NCBI GenBank assembly: GCA_023846275.1
Contig: CM043869.1
Span: 40,946,737 to 41,010,736, forward strand
DNA: 64,000 nucleotides
Reading direction: 5' to 3'
DNA from: Vanilla planifolia
Lineage: Eukaryota; Streptophyta; Magnoliopsida; Asparagales; Orchidaceae
This document shows positions 37,101-49,100 of this stretch, in pieces (position 1 is the first letter of the stretch; each line of letters begins with the position of its first letter). Under the pieces are notes generated by a model. The model was not told where the DNA came from and did no database searches. It saw only the letters and a list, made by a program, of their open reading frames with translations. The position numbers and the translations under genes were made by a program.

Positions 37101-40100
37101 ACATCAAGACATCATTTCTGTAATGAGATGTTGGGTTGATTTGATCCAAATAAAGGTACAACGGCTGTAAGAAATAAGGAGAAAATGATAATAGGTGCTA
37201 ATTCGCATCATGAAAGCTACATCTTGATTGCCAAGTTTTAAGTTTGACCAAAATTGATATGTTTTGTTAGGATTGCAAAATCTTGGAATCAAAGCCAGGT
37301 TACTAATCATTTTCAAACATGATTTGCCCTTGTTTGTTAGAAGCACCTACCGCCCCTAGGCCAAGATGGTTAACTTTGGGTTGACCAGGTTCACCAACCT
37401 AAAAAGAAGATGGATTCCAAGTTTCTATGTGCAAAACCTTAAGTTAATGATTTTATACAAAGGAAAAAATAATTTATCTTGCTATATCACATTAGAAACC
37501 AAATTCTTTATTTCTCAAATTTTCAGAAGGTAAGTCTGAATGGTCTTTATTTAATAAATGAATCTAAAGGTTTATTTTCTATATCTTTACCAAAAGAACA
37601 GATAAAGAACGAGATGTAAAAAACTGTTTCTAAAAAAAAGGTAACTTATGTGAACACAAAGGGACTTTAATTTTAAGCGTTTGATGTGTTTTGTGGTGAG
37701 AAAGAAAAGTGAAAAAAGGTAATATAAAAATTCAACAGAAAACATAACCTAAAAGAATAACAATAAACTATATTAATGATGCCCACGCACCAAACTGTAT
37801 GTGATACCATTTAGACAAATATGACTCCTTTAGAACAAATGGAATTAATAATGGGAAGTTCAAAGGAAGATTCCAAATCTATGAACTTACGCAGGAAATC
37901 ACGTTGAATAAGCCACAAGAGTTTAGCTGGTTCAAAGGCAACATCCTGCCCCTGCAGAACAAAAAAATACTATAAGATAATGACCGTAATTTCAGTAAGT
38001 TATTAAGCATGAATTTAGCTAAAAATTACCTTGACTCTACACCAAGATCAGCCAAGAAAGAAATAAGAATGGTTAGAATAAAATGATATTAAAAAAATTA
38101 GCAACACATACTTTACACAACAGCGAACCTTCCATAAAATTCTTCAGCAATTTCCACAGCAAATGAAAGGCGGGATACATCAGCCTCACGAATCTATAAA
38201 ACCCAAAATAAACAAGCTAATGTACAACGTAACAATTACATAAATCTCCTCAATAAACACTCCACAGAACAACAGACTTAATAAAAGGCTATGGAAGTTA
38301 TTTATGGAACAAACCGTCTCAGGCAGGTTATATATAAGCACAGAACTCATGACTGTAGCCAGGGCAAAGATCCTTCACACATGAAAGGAAAAATCAGCAA
38401 ATAGCAGATAAAAAAACAGCAAATAGCAGATGAAAATGCAGCAAGGAACTCAACTGTAGGAAACCCTTTTCTAGATTTCTACCTGTCATCATATACATTT
38501 GACTTTCCAAGACTTTCAAATCCTTCAGTGTCAAGGTACAAGACAGAAACCTTGATTCCATCAACGATCAAATCCACCGGATTGCCCCAAACCCAAATTC
38601 CTACAAGAAAACACTGCCTGCTTGCTCACTAATATATGGGTACAAAACAAGGGTATGGAAAATGGAAAGAACTTGACTTTTCAAGAAAACAACCCCAAAC
38701 ATTAAAGAGCAGGTCTCACTCTTTTAATTTGTTTACCTTTAGTTTTTGTATCTCGCATATGTCCAACACCAAAACCTGTAAGAGAACAAACAAAACCAAA
38801 TAAAAATAGTTGAGGGATGAAGTTTAAGAATAAATATAAGGCAAGAAAAAAATAATGAACCTCTTTCACATGGAAGAGATAGAAGTTGATTAAGAAGAAA
38901 TGATTTCCCAGATCGATATGGGCCAATGACCTGATACATACAACAAACAATACAAAACTATAAGAGCAGAATTGTTGATATTATAGTTTTAATAATGTTG
39001 ATACAAAAACATTAAGAAAACGATTGACATCAAAAAACACCAAAAAAATTGAGATAATAAGACAAAAAAAAAGGTAAATAATGAGATAAAGACTTATCAC
39101 AAATAATTCTTTGAAGGCAGTGTGCTTGAAAAGATCAAGATAATGGATAGAAAGGTGAATAAGTAGATAAAGATTTATCACAAAACAAACTTTTAAAGGC
39201 AGCGTGCTAGCAAAGATCCACTAGCTTTGTGAGTATTTAACATAGAAGGGAAGAATCCAAGGGACCGTATGCTTCAAATTTAACTATAAGGATCTTCCAA
39301 ATCATTCAAATAAACTCTTAAGCAATGCGACAACTAAATAAACCCAACAAATGTATGCATGATTGTAAAACATATACTTAAAAATAATGCAAATGATTCT
39401 AAATTTAAACTAAAAAATTTTAACAATTTTCTTCCTAGCTGTAAATTCATGCAAGTTCATAACATGTAGGTAACGTTTATGTCATTGTGCTATCAACAAA
39501 ACTTGGAATACAATGAAAATAAACCCTTTTTTAACAATGTATGTACACATTCAACCATGCCTCCAGACAGATTTTTTTTTTGAACTTGTATTTCTTTGTT
39601 TTTGTTACACGTACATATTCTTCTATGGAACTCATATATAATTACACGTATAAACAGCTATTGGAATCCACATGTGCATTATCGTTAACAACTTATGTAT
39701 AAATATTGAAATTATTTTTTAAACAAAGAATAATATGCATATTTTTGTAGTAATGCACATATAGTTTTCTGCCTATTCAAGTTTCCCTTTGTCTGTCATA
39801 ATATGTACACTGAATATGTCCATCTAAATAAGTTGCATGCTTAGATGTATCTAAATAAAATGCCGTGCATCCATATATGTTATTGTTAGCAGATATTGAA
39901 GATGAGGCTTACGCAATCTCTGATGCAATATAGCATGACCGTGGCATACAAACAATCGACAAACATTAAAGATCAATATTAAAAGACAAGTGCAGTTGTT
40001 TTGTAGTGGGTACTCCCACATATACAACAATGACTATTGCCTATTAAAAATATATATAATAATTTCTCAAAACTTCTTGCAACTATAAAATAAGGTTATA

Positions 40101-43100
40101 AAATCATAATTTAGAAAATAAAAAACAAAGCATCAATGAAGAAAGCACATGACTGAAAAAGTATTGGGGTCAAATGAAATCAAAGGGTTTCTTTCAATTC
40201 TTTCTTTTACAACATACAGGATCTAAAGGATTGAATTTTCAATTCCTTTACCACCAAAACCTACACTTCTATAAAGGAGAACTAGCCCAATAAAACAAAA
40301 GTCGTCACCACCATTTGCATGCATGCAGCTACATGTGATCTCAAGATGGAAAGATTGCTAAACCTTTAGTGAACTCTTCAGTGAGAACTTTTACATCCTG
40401 AAAGTATTCTTTTTTGCAAGATAAAATGAGATGATACTTTATTGATACGCAAGTGCCTCGATCGATACATCTATGCTGGTCAGCTAGAACACTTTTATAG
40501 TTGTTAGTTGTAAGTTGTAACCTTCGTATTACAAAAATGGGTCTATATCATAAATTCTAAAAAGCAATGGGGTTTCAAATCATACCTTCTTCTTATGCTA
40601 GTATGCCTAGCCATGGTCTGTATTACGTCTAATAATGAAAGAAGTGATATCCTTAGAACCTATAATAAATAATGTTCATATATTATTTATTATTTGGGCA
40701 ATTAAGACAATATGTTGGATTAGCAAACATTCAATGAAATGCACACCAAAGCAAATGACTCTCTCAAGGAACCAAGTCTCAAAATTGCCAAAAGGACAAG
40801 TGGCAAGATGTCCACTTTTTTCACGTAAAAATTTAAACTAATTGTAGACTGAAAAACATAATTTAAGTTACCAGATCTTTCTTGTAGTAACCTGGTTACA
40901 TATTTCAAGAAATCATAAAATTTATATCATATTTAAGATATGAGATTGGGAATATACAAAGCACTAAACTATAAAGTAAACAAGTCATGAATCATACTAT
41001 ATATACCTTATCAACCTATCATAATTACATATCACATTATGCAAAAAAATAAATTTCAATTGTACAATTAACTAACCTAAAGTTAAATGGTCTAAAAAAG
41101 ACATTGGCATTAACAAATTGATCAACGTAGCCAAAAACCTACTATTATCATTCAATTCTCATTTTTAACTCATTTCTCCAATGAAATGATAAAAACCAGG
41201 TAAACATGTTAGCTTGCTCAAAAAGGAAATTAAAGATTAAACATAAAACACATGTTCCAAATTCAATTATCTAGTTACAAACAAGCAATTTTTTTGATCT
41301 AGTTCTATCAATTGGCCAAGAAGCAGCTTCAGTAGTTGAAAAACTTAATGAAGCAACCACCAAAGTTGAAATGGAAATCTGAGGCAAAACCAAGCATGGA
41401 TAAACTAAACTATTTCTCAATTGAATCGGTTAAGACACAAATCAGTAATTCAACTAATTTTTTTATTTGAACAACCAATTTTTAATGTACATGGATAATC
41501 CAATTCATTCTATCATTATCTGCTAACACATAAGAGCAACATCAAGCCAAAATGTGCTCTCAGTCAGATTAGTTGAAATAGAATAAGAGCCTATTTAAAC
41601 TGAGGGTTGAGTAAGTTAACCAAGGATAGTCTACTCCCATTAGTAGCTTACCCAATGAGGTAAGAGATTTATCCCCAAAATCCATTTGGTAGCTTTATTG
41701 AGTCAAAATATGGTAACTCAGAACCGAGTATTGGTGGGGTACATGTGTGAGAGGCCCATTAGATAAATAAGAGTAGGTGAAAAAAGTAGCAACCACACAA
41801 GACCGCAGATGGATAGCAGGAGCAGGAGATCAAAGAGGTGAGAGGGAAGGTAACAAAAGATGAAACTGGAGAGAAAAGCAGAAGCTAGAACACAAAGCAG
41901 CCAAAGCTTGGGGCCAACAAGAGAGGGAGAGCGGCAGCGAGGGCTTCATGCCAAAAAGAGAGGGGGAGAGTAAAACAAAATAGGCAGTTAATCAGGATGG
42001 GGGGAACAATGGTAAACAGCATTAACAGGTGGAATAGGCATAAGATAGACAAGAGAGAGAATAATTTAGAATTCAAATGTTTAATAAAACAAATTGGGCC
42101 CCATATACCAACCATCCCCTAAAGACACTCAACTAAATATTGTGATTAATCACAAATTTAAGTTTGACCAATTCTTTTGATTCATCAATTTTTTATTGAA
42201 TCTATGAATAATTGATGCAAGACATGCTAAATCAAATATTTTTGTTTTTATTTGAATCATAATGAGTTATATATGAGATCATAACGATATTTCTATATGT
42301 TCTACAGTTTTCCTTATTTTTGTATTTTTTTATTAAGAAGAAAATTTTTATCATTTTTTATTTCTAAGTCTAAGGTTTTGTAAATATACTCAATTTAGAC
42401 ATTTATCATAGAACAAAAAAAAGAATAATATTTTTTCTCAATATTACCTTTTATTGAAACTATTATTTCTTATTGTGCATGTGTGCACATCCTTGAGTTA
42501 CTATCTATGTTCTTTCGGGTTAGTATCCAAAAATTACGAGTTGTGATTCGAGTTTGCCTCTACCGTCATCCTCATCCTCATCACATTGTATTATTTTCAT
42601 CTCACTAATCCTTCATTAATTTGGTATTAGCGCACAATTCAGATTCCACTCAGGAGTTCCACATTTACATCATCAAACTTTACTATCAAAGCCAAAGAAT
42701 CGTAGGGTCCAAACCACCCTAACGATCTTTAACCAGCCGTCACTTTGCTCAAGTTGGTTTTCTCAATTTCCAAGCCTCTGGTTGCTGTGTCCTCGCACGG
42801 TTGCAAGGCATCTTGACGATCGGATCTTTTAGCTTGGAAACTTTTTGTGGATGCATCCCAAGCCATTAAACATCTTTCCACACCACATTCGCACCATCTA
42901 ACCTCAATTCCACACATAGGACCAAGCCTCGCTACATTGCTGGTCACCTGCGCAAGATATCAACGCAGGTCAATAATGCCTACAACACATCCAAAGCACC
43001 AAAAACAAACATGCAAAACCTTAGCTGCTCATGGTGTGATGTCATGCATCTTGTATGTCTCAAATTGAAAAACCTAGAAGTGATTCTACCCTTTGTGCAC

Positions 43101-46100
43101 AAGCAAACCAGGTGCCAACGACCTAATCCAACAAAGCCGACATGCACTCTACGTGCGTGTGGCCTAGTGCTAAACCACCTAGCCAAACTCGAACAAGCCC
43201 ACCCAAGGCTTGAACAACACTATTTCACCCCTATTTGGGACAAAAAAAAATCACCTGAAATTTGTATTAAAATTTTCCAAATTAGAAATTGAAGAACTTG
43301 AAGATGCAACATCAAAAGAGTTCTATCAACTAAAAGAGGACCATCCTAGGAACTGAAGAGTTTGCAAGTCAGGAGAACAGTAGAAGCTTTCAAATGTACT
43401 AAAATGACCATTCTGCACATAATTTCTTGATCACAAAGGACTTAAAAGAGTTGAAGTTGAACTTGATGAAGATATATGTGGAGTATAATTTTGAAGGATA
43501 GAGTTTCTTTTAGTAAGATGAAATGATATAGAATAAACTATATCAGAATGATGATACTAATCTAATCCAATAAGTTTAAGATAATGTATTAAATTTTGTT
43601 TATGACCATGGTATTAGGGCTAAGGTATTATGATGATACTAAGCTGATATGATACATTCATATAAGATTTGTTTAATTTAGTTTTGTTTTTGTTTTAATT
43701 ATATTAAGTTATATATTAGGCTCTTGTGATGTTTTATTCTTTTTTATACATTTTTTATTTTTATATTTTTAATTAAAAAGAACATTTTTGTCATAGTTGC
43801 TTTTAGGTATTGCATATTGTATTATTCTGTATAAAGAGTTGTCATGGAATGAAAAAAAGAATAGTTTTTGTTTGCTATTATCTCCTATCATGCATATGTA
43901 CACTCCTAGGTTCTAATCCGAATATCTAAATTATAATTTGGATCTACCTCCACTATCACCGTCATCCTCATCGTCTCTTGCCCCTAACCTTGCTGTAAGA
44001 TTTTTGTTCTACCTATTTTTCATCAATTTGGTATCAGTGCATATTAGATTAAACTCCAAAGTTTTACTCCTACCTCCTCAAATAACTAGGTTGAAAAAGA
44101 GATTTGGACAAATAAATCAATGCTCCATAAAGCTAATTCGTCTAGTAATGAAGTATACCAAATTTTTTATAGATTTTATAATCAATACAAAAATAATTTA
44201 GTTTTACATTATTTAATCAAACTTTTCAATTGCAAACAAAGCATTTATGTTTGAAGATTATTAATAATGTAATTATAAAAAACACAAGATTTGTTCAATA
44301 AGGATTCAAGATTTAGATAGTTTTGATATAATATGAACTATTTACATGTTGGGAAACAAAATTATTATAATTGTTTCAAATGATCTATAAGCAATAGTTT
44401 CAAATGATATATAGGCACATATCCCAAATTCTAATATACAAAACTTTTTACAAAAAAATATTTGGCAATATGATTAGATAATTAAGGACATAATAATATT
44501 TGGTGAACAAAACTAAACATTTTGTTTGACTAGCAACACAAATGAAACTTATTCTATTCAAGTATTGTTAAAAAAATAAATAAACAAATAAATAATTGTC
44601 TACATTGGTAATGATGAGAAGAGCTCAAGTTTGAATGATAAAAACAGCATCAAAGAGAAAAAAACTATGAAAGGGTGGTGTTTTCTCTTTCCAAAATAGT
44701 AAGAAATAAAAGAAGTAAAAACTAATCTTGTCTATGGTGATGAACTTCCAAGTATGTAAGGTTCACCATGTGTGTAGTTAAGAGACATAAATCTAACATA
44801 AAATAGTACCATTTTGGCGAATTAGCCGAGTAAAAAGGGTGCTCGTCTAATCACTAGCACTAGGCTTGAAGCATTGTCAAAACTCCACCTTCCACATTTG
44901 GAAAAGCTAAAGATACACTGATAACCTTTTTGATTTGTCTCAGTGTCAAAGGTGCTAATGTCCTGGGAGATCGATATTTCAAAAATTACACTAATATGTG
45001 TAAACTCATGTTGTCAAGACTAAAATGACAGTCTATCATATGGCAAAACCTTTCAAGTCAATAACACATACTCTATATTTTGTTCCATGCTGACTAAAAA
45101 TAATATGCTTCTAACTTTTTGTCATTTAAAAATTCAATCAATTCTAATGATTTTTGGCATATTAGTGTGAGACCCCAACAAATAGAAAAATGTTCAAAAA
45201 GCCCAATACAAAACATTTCCAATCTAATTTTAAAAATTAAATGTGAACATAAATGGGCAAAAGCTAAGGCATTGGTATCGTGATATGCTATGTCATGCCA
45301 AATTGCATCAAGATAATCTATATCAGAAATAGAGGCTCAATTGACTGGAACACCATCCACACATCAATATCATGCTTATTAATACAAGATAAAGCATATA
45401 TAAATTCTTCATTTGTGAAGAAAGATGTGAAAGTTTAAATTATCAAAACTTCATGTCCTCTCAAAATTTTCATTTGTTGATAAGTTTTGGCATTCACGCT
45501 CGTATATCCATGCATAGACATGTACAAATAAACAAATGAAAGTGATTGCGTCTGTGTGTAGGATAATAGGCTAGTTGATTGTCCAATAGATTTGTAAAGG
45601 GGATAATTGTGTCAAATATATCGTTTGAATCTCACTATTCACGTGAAGATTATCCCATCCTAGGGTACTATTAAATGGAAGAATATTTTCAACGTTCATA
45701 AATGAAAAATCATAGATTGAACTATCGAATTTCACACATAACAATATTACACTTATCGATACCATTTAAAGCATATATAAATTCTTCATTTGTGAAGAAA
45801 GTTGTGAAAGTTTCAATTATCAAACTTTTATGTACTTCTTTTAGAATTTTCATTTATAGAAAAGCTTTGGCATTCACACTTGCATATCTATGTATAGACA
45901 TGTACAAGCAAATAGGTAAAGTGCAAATATATATTAGATAAATACTTCATTGCATACTAAGTGTCATACATTAGCAACTTTAAAATAATCAATTTTTTGA
46001 GTTTCCCTCAAGTTTTTTCCATGGATGAATCAACATCCTTATCTTCACTAATAGTTAATAAGATGTCCCAAATGTGATCTGACAACTTTTCACTAGCACA

Positions 46101-49100
46101 CGATTCCATCACATTTGTTACTTGTTTGTCTAATAAGTAACAAGACAATTTTCAAAACGAACACAACTGTATAAAAATTGCACAAAGTGAATTGACATAA
46201 ATCTGCCTAAGATGATATGACAAACGTAGAGGATTGACAAAAATAAATATTAAGAAAAGAATCTAAACATAACCAATTATCTAACTTTATGGATACCATC
46301 TTTATGATGAGATTCACATAAAAGTTTGAAAGCTATAAATGTTTTTGGCATCAAGATATTCAAAATTAATAATATGAGAACAATAACTAATTAAACAAAC
46401 ACAAAGGTCACAATTAAAATAAAAATAACTTTGTTGAAAGTTGTAAAAAAAATATTATGCATAAATTAGGATTACCAATATGCTTAGCACATGATCAACT
46501 ATGAATAGAAATAAACATTTATGCATTTGACCAAAATAGTTGGTATAAGCCCAATTAAGTTTCATGGTTATTGTAGCAATGACAATGATCTATCGTAGAG
46601 TTGTAAAGAGGGCTTATTGTAAAATTGTAAATTAAATATGACAACCAAATTCTCTTTCAAAAAAGAATGTACAAAATAACATTTCTAGGTTAGATATTAC
46701 CATAATTGGAGTGTAGACACAAGTTTTGGCTAGCATTAATTGACAATATACATATATTTATAAAAAGTTTTCATGTATCTTTTGTGGATTAAGAAACTAA
46801 AACCTTGATATTGAAAACATGGATCATTAAGTGTAACCTTCTTTCATAATTTATGATTGGCAGCATTGAAGAAACCAATTCTTGCATAAATGTGATGTAT
46901 AATCCATTAATGTATCTGATGTTGGCTCAAAAACTTTCTTTTGTTGAATATAATGTATATTGACACACTACATAACCCAAATGGTAAAGTATGTACAAAA
47001 AGCTCACATCGCATTGAAGCATAAAAGGATGACTTGCACTTGTTGACCTATATGTATAAAGTACCTAGCATCAAAATCATGGCGCATATATTGTTTGCTT
47101 TTCTGAGTTCTGGTTTGATCCTATTTGTTCTTGGCTCTTGAAGCAGCAAAGAGTTGCAAGCTGTAAACCGCATTACCTTCCTTTTTTGCATTTACGAGCC
47201 ACTTTGCTTCAATCACCAGTGCATTAGTACTTGGATTCTCAAGATTTACAATTGTTTTAAAACCATTGCAAATTATATTTTCACTGTGGATTTATTTATA
47301 CAAATTTAATATAAACTTAATATGGTTTCTTTTGATTCCAAAACTCAGTCACATTAAATGAACACACATTTTTTATTAAAATTGTAAAGACCATTAAAAG
47401 CAAATACTTGATTAAAGTCATACGTGTCACTACCTTCACTTGTATTGCAAAAAATCTATGTAGAGTTATAAAAAGTCTCACTGGATCATACCAGGCTTTT
47501 AAAGATAGAAAATAGGTTAAGAAATTGGCATGATTAAGTTCGTTTATGTAATGAGCATAGAAGTTATATCACATTGTAATTTAAGTTGACAAAAAGTTTC
47601 CTAATTCAAAGGACTTCTGCAAATTTCCACAGAGATTTTGTACAGCATAACATTGCAATATATATATAGATAGATATACACATAAAATTGCTTCTATAAC
47701 CTCAACGATCACCACAAATGACCAAAAAATTTCCAAGAGAGAACAACATCTGTTTATGCATGATACCTGGTAATACTACAAACATATTTCAATCAGAAAA
47801 AAATACTGGAAGCATGGCATTAACCTAGATCCCAAACGGAAAAGGACCAAAATAAGCACAACATCATTCAGTTTGAATGGTTGTATGCTATATTCTAAAA
47901 GAAAAAAAAATAAACTTCAACTCGTGTGGTTCAACGTTAAATTCCAAAAGGAGAAAAAATTTACTTTGACCTACTCTGAATAAGCACCCAAAATGGCAAC
48001 AAAGTTAAAAGAAAGCAAAAGGTCCAAAAACTTACTGCAATAGCAGCAATTGGATTTTTTATTCTTCGAATTGCATCCAACCCTTCTTTTGCAAGGCGAA
48101 GTTTCGTATGACCAAAATCAGGTTCCACAACAGGAAACCTGGAAATACATTATATGCTGAAAATACTATTGATTGCATTTACTATTGAAAATACAATTGA
48201 TTGCATTTAGCACAACCTTGAAAGTCTAAACAGTAACTAATATCAAGAAAGAGTTTTGACTTTGTAAATAGAAAGTAAACACTCAATTTTCATCATGATG
48301 TCAATTTCATCTAGATCATCCACATTTCCAATAGACTAGTTGTTAACATAAGTACACCAAGTATATCCTCAGGAAACTAGATTTCCCATTGATCCAATTC
48401 AGGGCAAATTCTTTGCAGCCTTTACCATCACCACATAGTCATGGAAGATAAATATGCAAATTTGCAAGTCTAAGAAGAGTACAAGTTGAACCCTACGAGC
48501 CTCGAGGCATTAGCAATGTTTTGATAATAACAAATCATTTAAGTATTATTTTTGTAATCTAACATGTCTACCCCATATACAATAGGGTGAACCAAATGCA
48601 GGTAGATGGAGGGATCTTATAGTCATAGCTAGAACTTGAAAAAACCTTGTGCATGATGACATTTACAACTTTTGTTGAAGGAAAATGGAAGCATGTGCTC
48701 TTAGAGTCAATTGATTATTTATTCTACAACATGTGTAAGGAATACATCTCAATTTATCATCTTTGAAAGCTTACACTTCAACTCACACACTTACACTATA
48801 TTCAAGAGGTCTTGCTCAAAATGCTTTAGATTCATATTATTATAAAGCATTAATAATAGCTTCACTTGCCTTAAAAATATTAGTCCACAATACATAAAGA
48901 TTTGATGAGTAAAGATAACTGAATTGAAGTATAGATTTAAGTGAATTCAAAAGAGTGTCTAATCATACAGTTTGAAATCTATTTTGGACAGTATGGTTAG
49001 GGTTGTTCTAAATAGATGAAAAGGAAAAAAAAGTTGAATTTGTGTCTCACTGGAATTCTATGTCAATCACACGATATGACCTACGGATCAAACAATACAA

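Larger units (their letters stand above)
38931..48035. other. 9.1-kb intron 2 of the GTPase gene
   Basis: Separates exon 2 (ends PIAAIA) from exon 3 (begins VIGPYRSGKS). It is mostly AT-rich. It carries Ty1/copia LTR-primer-site remnants (42260-44080) and a local direct duplication (45391-45918). I see no other gene within it. Confidence 0.8.

Noticed and set aside
38702..38950. Minus-strand 82-codon frame covering the P-loop exon as a separate small gene
   Set aside because: It reads through an intron. The P-loop exon ends at 38861 and continues in the exon at 38775 with a matching phase.
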